A stretch of DNA of 64,000 bases from Bacillota bacterium (GTDB lineage Bacteria > Bacillota > Clostridia > Christensenellales > UMGS416): positions 1-64,000 of the forward strand of contig JAEYRH010000013.1 of the NCBI GenBank assembly GCA_023435705.1, in the 5' to 3' direction. Below, one piece after another: positions 16,501 through 24,393 of this stretch. The notes beneath the pieces were generated by a model that was not told where the DNA came from, ran no database searches, and worked only from the letters and a program-made list of their open reading frames with translations. A program made the position numbers and the translations under genes. Numbering within the stretch: the first letter of the stretch is position 1; every line of letters starts with the position of its first letter.

Positions 16501-16608
16501 GGATTGGTCACAGGCCAGTGGTATTACTATAAGGTGAGGGCCTACCGCACCATCAGCGGCAAAAAGGTTTATAGTGCCTTTTCTGCCTATTCGGCGGCCA
16601 GGCCGTAG
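13582..16608 (+). CDS. Secreted S8/S53-like serine protease with InlB-type and FN3-like modules
   Basis: A 1008-residue exported protease. It has a signal peptide (to about residue 30), a basic propeptide, and a catalytic domain with Asp210 in VGVISDGVD, Glu240 in GGNEGIAMLEV in the place of the usual HGT histidine, the oxyanion Asn in SSAGNAA and Ser527 in GTSAAAPHV. This Glu-Asp-Ser set is that of the S53-like branch of subtilases. Two Listeria-Bacteroides (InlB B-type) repeats follow (about 590-730, each ending AKWE or AKWN), then three FN3-like modules of about 90 residues. The start follows AGGGGGTCATT. It should act outside the cell, binding its target through the C-terminal modules. 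Confidence 0.88.
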   Translation: MKAFAIRSVALFLSVLFVLCSTPGLPVLALDDQGNGTAVLSETAPPNKDAPEISDKSNKKDKKLRSKAHKKLSTQLLQLIDSEMLPAGMTKDRALRQMAKRKQVSFGKTASAGSASAQVYIKLQKNADINSISALAKINGKDLKNNLVVASVPVDQIEALAELDSVSAVESVLPPVVYRNFSEGKTMHNVDDAINAGANNGAGVKVGVISDGVDSINQAKASGDLPAGVTVLSNEAGGNEGIAMLEVIYDLAPGADLYFHDCGNDWIAFNDAIDALVAAGCTVIVDDIGWITQPFFEDGIIASHVKSLVDSGQIIYVSSAGNAAAEHYQGTFYDDGNQFHDFSSGKDASFKRIYLTLDPGEDIIAVLQWNDIFGKSSNDYDLFLVDQAMNRDVAKSTMQQNGTYSDPIETIYYCNESKSTMNLAVYVELYEGSARNLELYLYPGYGAAVSSKNIVTSNSIFGHAAVPGVITCGAIDHATPTQIESFSSRGPVTMVDGSSRQKPDVCGADGVSVTGVGGFPSHFYGTSAAAPHVAAIAALVWSQHPKLSAPQIRNRILDNTKDLGTAGYDYTYGYGLADAYNSVMYSVDFNANGGSSVASIKAPPHMTISEPAISRNGCTLLGWYLEPEFLTGSDVGTKWDFATDVVTRDMTLVAKWETPARTVTLDSRGGAPMDPISVASGSRVPFPTAPTRTGCTFAGWFKDAACTMLWKSNDVVVTNLTLYAKWNLSAPPSQAAVSASYNSIRVSWSAAPAAPNLSGYEIWRSTSSSGGFVLAGTVSNATLSFTNTGLSTNTAYYFKVRAFDLVGSTRICGSYSAVTAATRPLPAAPATCVASSASYSSIKISWSAVAGASGYSVYRSSSSTGTYALIASTTATSYLNTGLSTGAAYYYKVKAYRTVNSAKVYGAYSVSSGAKPTLGTPSSVRAARASATSIKVTWVGVTGASGYELWRSTSSAGTYVLVKATTGKYFTNTGLVTGQWYYYKVRAYRTISGKKVYSAFSAYSAARP
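15778..16608 (+). repeat. Three FN3-like modules at the protease C-terminus
   Basis: Three repeats of about 90 codons, each with SxxSIxVSW, GYExxRSTSSSGT and TNTGLSTxxxYYYKVRAY. The last one (from about 16330) is nearly the same as the last module of the M4 protease, at both protein and DNA level. Confidence 0.8.
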
Positions 16609-16658
16609 TGGCGCTGGCCTGACAAGCTCTTGTAACCAAACGGATGTTTTTTGATTCA

Positions 16659-16684
16659 ACCGCCTGACCAACTGGTCAGGCGGT
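16659..16684 (+). terminator. Hairpin after the S8-type protease
   Basis: ACCGCCTGACCA and TGGTCAGGCGGT pair over 12 bases around a two-base loop, with only CTTGTAAC behind it. Stable hairpin, weak T tract. Confidence 0.6.
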
Positions 16685-16757
16685 CTTGTAACTGTAGATC
16701 AACACGCTTACCTCAAGGGAATGCTTCATATTTCTATGGTAATGTATGTAAAAATAT

Positions 16758-16779
16758 GTTACTGTATCGTTACTGTATC
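16758..16779 (+). repeat. Tandem direct repeat GTTACTGTATC upstream of the M4 protease
   Basis: Two perfect, adjoining 11-base copies lie 30-51 bases before the start codon, in AT-rich DNA where the promoter should be. A looser copy (GGTAATGTAT) sits at 16738-16747. An 11-base period places the repeats on one face of the helix, as for a regulator binding direct repeats. Confidence 0.5.
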
Positions 16780-16808
16780 ATTTAATTGAGTCCATGAGGA
16801 GGTTGCCC

Positions 16809-19691
16809 ATGCGTAAGATTATCTCGATTTTGCTGGCAGTCGCACTGGCGTTTTCCTGGTCCTCCTTCGCGTTTGCGGAAGGAGAGCCTTCCGTGAAGGC
16901 AGACGCAAAAACGCAGGCATACACAGAGTTGAAAAAGGCTAGCGGCGGCTCGCTTTCCTGCTTCATGGATGATGGCCAATTCTTCCTATCGGGTAAGCTT
17001 TCTGCCGCTCAGACACCGGGTGTGAGTGCCGCAGCAAAATTCCTGGATACCTATAAAGCGTTGTTTGGCATCAAATCCGTCGATCTGGAGCTGAGGGCTT
17101 CGGAGCCGGAAAAGGACGGCACAGGCGACACCTTTGTGCGCTTTACGCAGTTGATCAACGACGTTGAGGTGTTTGGCTCGCTGGTGAACGTGCATTTTGA
17201 TAAAGATGGCACGATTGTCAGCGTGAACGGCCGCGTGCTGCAGGACAAGCGAATTACCAATCTGGGCAGCCAGAGGATTACGAATTCTGCCGCAGTCGGC
17301 ATCGCCCAAAAGCAATACACATACGAAAAACTCAGAGACAATTTGCAGCCAACCAAGAAGATGGTCATCACCAAGGATGGTAAAAACTATATCACATACC
17401 GCGTGAACATTGCTTACGAGCAACCAACCATAAGCAATTATAACGTTTTCGTGGAAGCGACTTCCGGCAAGGTTGTGCTGACGGAAGACAAGATCCGCTA
17501 TAGCGGTGCTGAAACCGGCACCGGCACAGATGTGCAGGGCAATGTGCAAACTTTGGATTTGACTCATTACGATGACATTGATGGGGAAGGAACCCCCGGA
17601 TATGGTATGCTCAATACAGTCAACCCCGGTTCTGAAGAAATTGTGACAGTCGCGTTCAATTCTCCATACGATGAGTTTGCATACTTGGTTACAAGCCCCA
17701 CCAACCAGTTCAATGAAGAAGTGCATAAGGCGTCTGTAAGCGCCCACTATTATGCAGATGTTGTCGTGGACTTTTATAAGGACGTGTTCGACCGCAACAG
17801 CCTTGATGACAAATATATGCCAATTGTTTCGTTCACCCATTATGGCGACAAATACAACAATGCCTTCTGGAGCGGTTACCAAATGGTCTACGGCGATGGA
17901 GACGGCACCCAATTCACCTATCTGAGCGGTGATCTGGATGTGGTCGGCCACGAGATGACCCATGGTGTGATCGATTACACAGCGATGTTGTATTATGCCA
18001 ATGAATCCGGTGCGTTAAATGAGTCCATTGCCGATGTGTTCGGCGTGATGATCGAGACATATGATAAATATGATGTAGCTACCGGCGGCGACTGGACATT
18101 TAGCGCGGCTGACTGGGTTATCGGCGACGAAATCTACACACCCAGCATCGACGGAGATGCGTTGAGAAGCCTGGCAGATCCTACGCTCTACGGCGATCCA
18201 GCACACATGAGCGATTATCACTACTTGCCCAACACAGATGCGGGCGATTGGGGCGGTGTTCACACCAACTCCGGCATTCCCAACAAAGCTGCATTCCTTG
18301 TAGCACAAGAGCTGGGCATGGAGAAGACAGCGCGGATTTATTACCGCGCATTGTCTGAGTATATGTATGAATACACCACATTTGCCGAGGCAATGGAATG
18401 CCTGATCATGGCTGCGGAAGACCTTTACGGCTGGTATTCCGATGAGGCGATCGCCGTGCGAAATGCCTATAAGTCGGTTGGCGTCGAGTTGCCAATTTTT
18501 GATCCATATGAGCCCAACGATTATCCCGATTGCGCCAGCCTGCTTTGGCCGTTTGAAGATGTTAAGGCATATGTCACCTCACTAAATGACAACGATTACT
18601 ATATTTTGTATGCGGATCATCCGTGCACCTATACCGTCAGCCTTTCCGACATCCCTGAAAACTGCAATTACAACCTTTCCCTTCTGGACATGTACGAAGA
18701 AGAGGTTGGAAGCTCCACACAAGCCGGGAACACATCTGAAAACATCAGCATGCCGCTTGATCCAGGAATCTACTACATTCTGGTGACTCCGGTGAACGAA
18801 GGAGTTGGCTTCAGCAAGAAGGACCCCTACACGTTGCGGCTCGAGCAGTCTACTCTTGCCGCGCCGGCTGTAACTGCCGCGTCGGCGTCTTATAATAGTA
18901 TTAAGTTGAAGTGGACTGGTGGCTTTGGCGCCACTGCGTTTGAGGTGTATCGTGCAACCGCCAGCACTGGCACCTACACGAAGATTGCAACGCTCAACGA
19001 GAGTAGCTTCAGTGATTATCCCTATTCCTATACAAACACCGGGTTGGCAACCAACGTGGCGTATTACTACAAAATCAAAGCGATCAGGACTTCGCCTTCA
19101 CTGGGTACCTATTCATCGGTAGTATCCGCAAGAGCCGTGCCAAGCGCCTCCACCACATTCAATGTGGCTTCGGCTTCTTATAGCAGCATCAAGGCGTCAT
19201 GGAGCGCTGTTTCCGGCGCATCCGGATATGAGCTTTACCGCTCCACCTCAAGCAGTGGCACATATTCAAGAGTATATGCAGGCACCGCGCTGGCATACAC
19301 CAATACATCGCTCAAAACCGGTTCGGCATACTACTATAAGGTCAGGGCATACCGCACCGTAGGCAGCACCAAGGTGTATGGTCCGTTTACGGCAGCCAAA
19401 TATGCCCGGCCCACATTGGGTGTGCCCACCAGCGTCCGCGCTGCCAGGGCGTCGGCCACCAGCATCAAGGTCACCTGGGGCGGTGTCACCGGAGCATCAG
19501 GCTATGAGTTGTGGCGCTCCACATCTTCTACGGGCACCTATGCGTTGGTGAAGACAACCACAAGCCGCTATTACACCAACACCGGTCTTAGCACCGGGAA
19601 ATATTACTACTATAAAGTCCGTGCTTACCGGATGGTTGGCTCCTCAAAGGTTTACAGTGCATACTCGGCCTACTCTGCAGCTAAGCCGTAA
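16809..19691 (+). CDS. Secreted M4 (thermolysin-family) metalloprotease with PPC and FN3-like modules
   Basis: A 960-residue exported zinc protease. After the signal peptide (ending SSFAFAEG) comes an FTP/PepSY-type propeptide (to about 230), then the peptidase: HEMTH (His381, Glu382, His385), the third zinc ligand Glu405 in GALNESIADVFG, and the catalytic His485 in GGVHTNSGIPN. A prepeptidase C-terminal (PPC) domain spans about residues 565-680 (DPYEPNDYPDC ... PGIYYILVTPV), and three FN3-like modules complete the protein. ATG chosen after GAGGAGGTTGCCC. It is adjacent to the S8-type protease and shares its C-terminal modules, so both are likely displayed or targeted in the same way. Confidence 0.93.
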   Translation: MRKIISILLAVALAFSWSSFAFAEGEPSVKADAKTQAYTELKKASGGSLSCFMDDGQFFLSGKLSAAQTPGVSAAAKFLDTYKALFGIKSVDLELRASEPEKDGTGDTFVRFTQLINDVEVFGSLVNVHFDKDGTIVSVNGRVLQDKRITNLGSQRITNSAAVGIAQKQYTYEKLRDNLQPTKKMVITKDGKNYITYRVNIAYEQPTISNYNVFVEATSGKVVLTEDKIRYSGAETGTGTDVQGNVQTLDLTHYDDIDGEGTPGYGMLNTVNPGSEEIVTVAFNSPYDEFAYLVTSPTNQFNEEVHKASVSAHYYADVVVDFYKDVFDRNSLDDKYMPIVSFTHYGDKYNNAFWSGYQMVYGDGDGTQFTYLSGDLDVVGHEMTHGVIDYTAMLYYANESGALNESIADVFGVMIETYDKYDVATGGDWTFSAADWVIGDEIYTPSIDGDALRSLADPTLYGDPAHMSDYHYLPNTDAGDWGGVHTNSGIPNKAAFLVAQELGMEKTARIYYRALSEYMYEYTTFAEAMECLIMAAEDLYGWYSDEAIAVRNAYKSVGVELPIFDPYEPNDYPDCASLLWPFEDVKAYVTSLNDNDYYILYADHPCTYTVSLSDIPENCNYNLSLLDMYEEEVGSSTQAGNTSENISMPLDPGIYYILVTPVNEGVGFSKKDPYTLRLEQSTLAAPAVTAASASYNSIKLKWTGGFGATAFEVYRATASTGTYTKIATLNESSFSDYPYSYTNTGLATNVAYYYKIKAIRTSPSLGTYSSVVSARAVPSASTTFNVASASYSSIKASWSAVSGASGYELYRSTSSSGTYSRVYAGTALAYTNTSLKTGSAYYYKVRAYRTVGSTKVYGPFTAAKYARPTLGVPTSVRAARASATSIKVTWGGVTGASGYELWRSTSSTGTYALVKTTTSRYYTNTGLSTGKYYYYKVRAYRMVGSSKVYSAYSAYSAAKP
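18867..19691 (+). repeat. Three FN3-like modules at the M4 protease C-terminus
   Basis: Same architecture as in the neighbouring S8-type protease: SYxSIKxxW, GYELxRSTSSxGTY, YYYKVRAYR. The last module starts TLGVPTSVRAARASATSIKV, differing in only a few residues from the neighbour's last module, a sign of duplication or gene conversion. Confidence 0.8.
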
Positions 19692-19730
19692 GACCGGAAG
19701 AATTCGTTGCGTTTTCCGGATCCAGTGCGA

Positions 19731-19766
19731 CTGCGCCGCTTCATTTTTGAGGTGGCGCAGTTTTTT
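19731..19766 (+). terminator. Intrinsic terminator of the M4 protease gene
   Basis: CTGCGCC pairs with GGCGCAG, followed by six T. Confidence 0.85.
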
Positions 19767-19767
19767 C

Positions 19768-19796
19768 TTGAACTATTTGTCGTGCGGTGATAGAAT
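19768..19796 (+). promoter_or_regulatory. Promoter of the thrS T-box transcript
   Basis: TTGAAC (19768-19773), 17 bases, TAGAAT (19791-19796), directly after the preceding terminator. Confidence 0.65.
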
Positions 19797-19803
19797 ATAT
19801 CAA

Positions 19804-19998
19804 ACAGAATGACGAAGAAGAGTAACCCATATTATCGCCAACAAGAGACTGGCCGCCATTGGCTGAAAGCGGGCAGGGCAAAAATTGGGTGAAGACCACC
19901 TTCCGACTGTGACGGAGCAGCCCGTTATCGCTGGCTTGAGTATAATCAAGGGTGGAACCGCGAGACTTAACTCGCCCCTTTCTGGGGGCGGGTTTTTT
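19804..19998 (+). ncRNA. T-box leader controlling thrS
   Basis: The hallmark T-box sequence AAGGGTGGAACCGCG is at 19948-19962, where uncharged tRNA 3' ends pair. It is followed by a terminator, CTCGCCCC with GGGGGCGG and a run of six T (19971-19998). The 5' part shows the Stem I start (GACGAAGAAGAGTA) and, on the returning strand, GAAGACCACC; the ACC at 19895-19897 followed by A is a plausible threonine specifier codon, matching the gene controlled. Low threonyl-tRNA charging would stabilise the antiterminator and turn thrS on. The specifier is a reading by eye. Confidence 0.92.
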
Positions 19999-20027
19999 AT
20001 TTGTATGACTGGAAAGGGGATGACGAT

Positions 20028-21974
20028 ATGAACATCACACTCAAAGATGGCTCGGTGAAACAATTTGAACCGGGCGTCAAGGCCATCGATGTGATCAAGG
20101 GCATCAGCGAGGGGCTGGCCCGCGCAACCCTGGCTGTGGGCATCGACGGAGAGGTGCGCGACGCCAACACTGTTCTCGAGAATGACTGTGCACTCACAGC
20201 CTTCACCTTCGCCGACGACGAAGGCCGCCACGCCTACCGCCACACATCTTCCCATGTGATGGCCCAGGCGATTAAGCGCCTATATCCCAATGTGAAACTG
20301 GCTATTGGCCCGGCCATCGAGAAGGGCTTCTATTACGACTTTGATACTGACACGCCCTTCTCCACCGACGATTTCGCCAAGATCGAGGCGGAGATGCAGA
20401 AAATCATCACCGCCAATTACCCACTGGAGCGCTTTGAATTGCCCAGGGCGGAGGCCATCGCCTATATGGAGCAGCAGGGCGAGCCCTACAAGGTGGAGCT
20501 CATCCGTGACCTGCCGGAAGACGCGGTGATATCCTTTTACAAGCAAGGTGAGTTTACCGACTTGTGCGCCGGGCCGCACTTGAAGTCCACCGGTGACATC
20601 AAGGCTTATAAGCTCATGAGCTTGGCCGGTGCCTATTGGCGTGGCAGCGAAAAGAACAAGATGCTTCAACGTATCTATGGCACCAGCTTTGACAAGAAGA
20701 AGGACCTGGACGACTATGTTGCCGCCATCGAGCAAGCCAAGGAGCGGGATCATCGGAAGCTTGGCCGCGAGCTGGACCTATACAGTGTGGACGATTACGT
20801 GGGCCCGGGCCTGGTTTTGTGGCATCCGAAGCTTTCGGTAGTGCGCGAGGAGATCGAGCTCTACTGGCGTAAACAGCACCGCAAACATGGATATGAATAC
20901 ATCTATACACCGCAAATCGGCAAGTCCCAGCTGTGGGAGACCTCCGGCCACCTCACCACCTTCAAGGAGGGAATGTATCCCCCCATGTCGATGGGTCTGA
21001 AGGACGCGGAAGAGGCGTTTGATTATTACGTCAAGCCGATGAACTGCCCGTTTCACATCCGGATCTACAAGAGCCGGCCCCGCAGTTATCGTGATCTGCC
21101 GATCCGCTATTGCGAGCTCGGCAATGTCTATCGCTTTGAAAAGTCCGGCACGCTGCACGGTATGATGCGTGTGCGCGGCTTCACGCAGGACGATGCCCAC
21201 ATCATCTGCCGCGACGACCAGTTTGTGGAGGAAGTCAACCGCATCATCGACTTCGCGCTGGAGCTGAATGGCACGATGGGCTTCAACAACCTGAAATATT
21301 ACCTCTCCGTGCGCGACGACCAGGACCGCTCCAAATACATCGGCCGTGATGACATCTGGGATCTGGCTGAAGGCACGTTGAAGGACATCCTGGATAAACG
21401 TGGTGTGAAGTATGAAGTTGATGTGGGTGGCGCCAAGTTCTATGGCCCGTCGGTGGATCTGAAGGCCGTGGACGCCATGGGCCGCGAATGGCAGGGCACG
21501 ACAATCCAACTGGACATGAACCTGCCAAAGCGCCTCGGCATGACCTATGTGGGCGAGGACGGCCTGGAACACGAACCCATTATGCTGCACCGCACGCTGC
21601 TGGGCTCTATGGAGCGGTTCGTCGGCACGTTGATCGAGCACTTCGGCGGAGCGTTCCCGGTGTGGCTGGCGCCCACACAGGTGAGCATTCTTACGATTAC
21701 AAACCGGGTGGATGACTATGCCGCCAAACTGGCCGATCAGCTGCGTGACAATGATGTGCGTGTGGACCTGGACCGCCGCAATGAGAAGATCGGCTTCAAG
21801 ATCCGCGAGGCGCAGGTGGAGAAGGTGCCCTATATGCTGGTGGTCGGCGATAAGGAAGCTGAGGCTGGCAAAGTTTCCGTGCGCCAGCGCGGAAAGGGCG
21901 ATATCGGCGTGATGAGCTTTGAGGAGTTTGAGGCGATGGTGACGAAGGACATCAAGGAAAGGGCGATCTGGTAA
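20028..21974 (+). CDS. thrS: Threonyl-tRNA synthetase
   Basis: A 648-residue class II synthetase. Domains in order: TGS (1-62), the editing domain with HTSSHVMAQA and DLCAGPHLKST (zinc-independent serine editing, about 65-240), the catalytic core with motif 2 (RFEKSGTLHGMMRVRGFTQD) and the zinc-binding Cys in KPMNCPFHIRIYK, motif 3 (LHRTLLGSMERF), and the C-terminal anticodon-binding domain (WLAPTQVSILTIT ...). Starts at the ATG after GGAAAGGGGATGACGAT, nine codons inside the longest frame. Regulated by the T-box leader upstream. Confidence 0.97.
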   Translation: MNITLKDGSVKQFEPGVKAIDVIKGISEGLARATLAVGIDGEVRDANTVLENDCALTAFTFADDEGRHAYRHTSSHVMAQAIKRLYPNVKLAIGPAIEKGFYYDFDTDTPFSTDDFAKIEAEMQKIITANYPLERFELPRAEAIAYMEQQGEPYKVELIRDLPEDAVISFYKQGEFTDLCAGPHLKSTGDIKAYKLMSLAGAYWRGSEKNKMLQRIYGTSFDKKKDLDDYVAAIEQAKERDHRKLGRELDLYSVDDYVGPGLVLWHPKLSVVREEIELYWRKQHRKHGYEYIYTPQIGKSQLWETSGHLTTFKEGMYPPMSMGLKDAEEAFDYYVKPMNCPFHIRIYKSRPRSYRDLPIRYCELGNVYRFEKSGTLHGMMRVRGFTQDDAHIICRDDQFVEEVNRIIDFALELNGTMGFNNLKYYLSVRDDQDRSKYIGRDDIWDLAEGTLKDILDKRGVKYEVDVGGAKFYGPSVDLKAVDAMGREWQGTTIQLDMNLPKRLGMTYVGEDGLEHEPIMLHRTLLGSMERFVGTLIEHFGGAFPVWLAPTQVSILTITNRVDDYAAKLADQLRDNDVRVDLDRRNEKIGFKIREAQVEKVPYMLVVGDKEAEAGKVSVRQRGKGDIGVMSFEEFEAMVTKDIKERAIW

Positions 21975-21991
21975 GCCATACAATACGATGG

Positions 21992-22022
21992 AAGGCTGTC
22001 TCGCATGAGGCAGCCTTTTATT
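21992..22022 (+). terminator. Intrinsic terminator of thrS
   Basis: AAGGCTGTCTC and GAGGCAGCCTT form an 11-base-pair stem (one G-U) with a GCAT loop, followed by TTTATTG. Confidence 0.88.
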
Positions 22023-22074
22023 GTCACGCTTTTTCCCCTGCTTCCTGCGGAAGGTATCTCGCCTGAAGTCATCG

Positions 22075-22821
22075 TTATGCAATGACAAGGGCTGATGGGG
22101 AGGGGGGCACGGGTTTATTGGGGAGCCGTGCCAAAAACTGTATCATCTTCAACGGCACAATCATCGGCACGCACGAATCGTGCCCCATCCCAGTGATTTC
22201 CATATACTCAATGCGGCGGCCATGCCCGCGCAGCGCAGCCACTAATTTGTCCGAATGGGCTGCCTTACTCACAGTCTGATCTTGGTCCCCGTGTATGATG
22301 AGGTAGGGGATATCCGGCATCTGGGCAGCCTGTGCCAGTGGTGAATGCTCTGCATACAGGATATCTTCATTCTCCTCATAGCCCAGAAACGCGTGATGAA
22401 TGCTCCGTGCCAGCTCCGGTTTCTCCTTGCATTGATTGGCGAGGTCGCACACTGGAGCGAGCACCATGCAGGCAGAGACTGCCCTTCTGGAGTATCGGGC
22501 ATATAACAGCGCCGCTAGACCGCCCATGCCATTCCCGGTTGCTGCCAGTGGGATGCTGTTTGATAGTTCAAATTGCTCATAAACTGCATCCACCAGATTG
22601 TCTACGAAGGAGCGGGCCTGGCGGTTCATCCAGCTCCATGGGCCATAATAGGGGAACACGACAAGCCACCCGGCTTTTGCCCATTCCAGCTCCACCGTGT
22701 TTGGCGAAGCCTTTGCTTCCGTGCGGCCCAAGTCATGGAAGACCAGCGCCACACCCCGGATCCTTCCGGAGACGGCCATGTCTCCGATCCAGCTCTTCTC
22801 CCTGATCATTCCGAGTTCCAT
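22075..22821 (-). CDS. Alpha/beta-hydrolase-fold protein without the nucleophilic serine
   Basis: A 248-residue alpha/beta-hydrolase. The strand-turn that should read GxSxG is ATGNGMGGLAALLYAR, with Gly in place of the nucleophile Ser. The later acid (HGDQDQTV) and His (GMGHDSCVP) of the triad are present, so the fold is kept but hydrolysis by the normal route looks impossible. It resembles dienelactone-hydrolase or prolyl-oligopeptidase-type small hydrolases (LVVFPYYGPWSW, GLAALLYARYS). It might be a ligand-binding or inactive relative. Start after GGGAGGGCAACG. Convergent with thrS. Confidence 0.75.
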   Translation of the reverse strand: MELGMIREKSWIGDMAVSGRIRGVALVFHDLGRTEAKASPNTVELEWAKAGWLVVFPYYGPWSWMNRQARSFVDNLVDAVYEQFELSNSIPLAATGNGMGGLAALLYARYSRRAVSACMVLAPVCDLANQCKEKPELARSIHHAFLGYEENEDILYAEHSPLAQAAQMPDIPYLIIHGDQDQTVSKAAHSDKLVAALRGHGRRIEYMEITGMGHDSCVPMIVPLKMIQFLARLPNKPVPPSPSALVIA

Positions 22822-22910
22822 CGTTGCCCTCCCGTCAAGTCTTTACAGGCATTACTGCATCTATATTGCGGGAGTCCGCAGATGGCTACTGTGACGAACG
22901 GGCAAACAAA

Positions 22911-22942
22911 AACAGGGTGGAGGACCATTCCTCCACCCTGTT
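22911..22942 (-). terminator. Intrinsic terminator of the DUF3048 lipoprotein gene
   Basis: Read on the minus strand, AACAGGGTGGAGGA and TCCTCCACCCTGTT pair fully (14 bp) and are followed by TTTGTTTG; it sits nine bases after the stop codon. Confidence 0.9.
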
Positions 22943-22951
22943 TGCTACGTC

Positions 22952-24094
22952 CTATTTCGAAAATGTTACCGGGGTTTTTTTGTCATCTGATACGACCTGC
23001 ACCCAAGTGTTCCCGGGTAGCAACGTGATTTCCTTCCCTGCTTCATCATAATACCTTGTAATGTCTTTCAGGGCAGGGCGTTTCCACGTTGCCTTGATGT
23101 GCTTGCCCGCCACGAAGATGTCGGCTGTGCCTGTGCCGGTCAGTGTAAAGTTGATTAGGCTTCGCCCCACTGTATTGCCCAAGTAGCGGCACTTGGCATA
23201 TTGCACAATCACATTGGTGACGGTGATCTGCTTTTGCGTGTTGGCGTCAATCATTGGGCTGCCATCTTTTTCCTGGGAGCGTTTATAATTCTTAGCCGCC
23301 GGATCGTAGGTATACCTTACGTCAATGATATTCTTGTTGTAAACGATCCTCACGTTGTTGACTTCGTCTCCGTCATATTGAGCGTCGGCACTGTATTGGA
23401 AATGACTCACCGGCTCCACCGGTTCCGTGAGCAGGGTTACCAGGCGGTTCAGATCGACGAACACATTATGGGGGTTCGGATACTTCTTGTCACGGGGGAA
23501 ATACTTGCCGTGTTTGCTCCCGATGCCGTTTGCTCCAACTTGAATCAGACCAGCTTTTTCCGCTGACCTCACTTTGGCATTGATTGCGCCCCCTTTGTCA
23601 ACGATGTTATCGGGGCCACCAAAGAACGCAAGCACACCTTTGAACTCACTTGCGATATCTACGTAATAAATCCTGCATGAACGGACTGGGCCGACCCTGG
23701 CAGTCAAATTGTCATTATATACGGCTACGAAGCGCGTCATGCTTTTGCCTTCTTCCAGCGCCTCATAAACGATATCTGCTTCGCTTAACCCAGCTTGCTG
23801 CTTCCGGCATTGGGTTTGATTCTCCACCATGATGCACACCGGCTTGTATTCCTTGCCCGATGGCAAACCGCTGGTCAACGACGGAGGCAATGGCGTTGGG
23901 GTGGGCTCCGGCGTGGGTGTCGGGGTGGGTGTTGGTGTTGGGGTGGGTGTCGGGGTTGGCGTTGGTGATGGTGTGGGCTCGGCGGTGGGCATTGCCGTAG
24001 GTTCTGCCGTCGGCGTTGCAGTGGGCTGCCTACCGCCCCCGCAGGCAGTCAGCATCAGCGCTGTGGCGATCAACAAAACAAAAATACGTTTCAT
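22952..24094 (-). CDS. DUF3048-family (YerB-like) lipoprotein
   Basis: A 380-residue lipoprotein: signal and lipobox MLTACGGG at the N-terminus, a stalk of about 55 residues made of PT/PTPE repeats, then the DUF3048 N-terminal half (YKPVCIMVENQTQCRKQQAG, LSEADIVYEALEEGKSMTRF, VGPVRSCRIYYVDIASEF) and C-terminal half (KRSQEKDGSPMIDA ... ITVTNVIVQYAK ... NTWVQVV). YerB-type proteins are extracytoplasmic and of unknown activity. ATG chosen after GGAGGGTTTTC. Divergent from another PT-stalked lipoprotein gene, which suggests joint expression at the cell surface. Confidence 0.9.
   Translation of the reverse strand: MKRIFVLLIATALMLTACGGGRQPTATPTAEPTAMPTAEPTPSPTPTPTPTPTPTPTPTPTPEPTPTPLPPSLTSGLPSGKEYKPVCIMVENQTQCRKQQAGLSEADIVYEALEEGKSMTRFVAVYNDNLTARVGPVRSCRIYYVDIASEFKGVLAFFGGPDNIVDKGGAINAKVRSAEKAGLIQVGANGIGSKHGKYFPRDKKYPNPHNVFVDLNRLVTLLTEPVEPVSHFQYSADAQYDGDEVNNVRIVYNKNIIDVRYTYDPAAKNYKRSQEKDGSPMIDANTQKQITVTNVIVQYAKCRYLGNTVGRSLINFTLTGTGTADIFVAGKHIKATWKRPALKDITRYYDEAGKEITLLPGNTWVQVVSDDKKTPVTFSK
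23887..24030 (-). repeat. Pro-Thr stalk-coding low-complexity repeat
   Basis: Near-tandem hexamers of the type ACCCCGACACCC on the minus strand encode (PT)n with PE spacers. Likely unstable in length between strains. Confidence 0.85.
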
Positions 24095-24298
24095 GAAAAC
24101 CCTCCGATTCCAGAACATCCCAATAAGTATATCACATCGCAAAAACCATCACAATGTGAGCAGATTCGGTATAATATCCAAAATTCAACTGCCCGGTTTA
24201 TCTTGTCTGTATAGCTTGTATGGGCAATGGTGTATCGTATGATTCATACAGGATACCCTGTTGAGCCGCGAGTAAACACGAACCTAAAACGCAGTGGC

Positions 24299-24327
24299 TT
24301 CAATACAGGCCCATATTCTGGTATAAT
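24299..24327 (+). promoter_or_regulatory. Promoter of the CapA-like lipoprotein gene
   Basis: TTCAAT (24299-24304), 17 bases, TATAAT (24322-24327). The stretch from 24095 to 24298 between the divergent lipoprotein genes shows no reading frame with a ribosome binding site. Confidence 0.6.
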
Positions 24328-24393
24328 CAGTCGGAAGATTGGCTAGGATGAAGTGCCGGGCATCACCGGTTATCAAGAGAAGGATTGGTAGGC

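Noticed and set aside
15778..19691. FN3-like repeats considered as an array of mobile-element or CRISPR-type repeats
   Set aside because: Repeats are about 270 bases, coding and in frame inside two proteases.
23887..24030. Possible CRISPR array or other repeat element in the tandem short repeats
   Set aside because: The period is 6 bases and the reading frame encodes a Pro-Thr stalk; no unique spacers or 25-40 base repeats.
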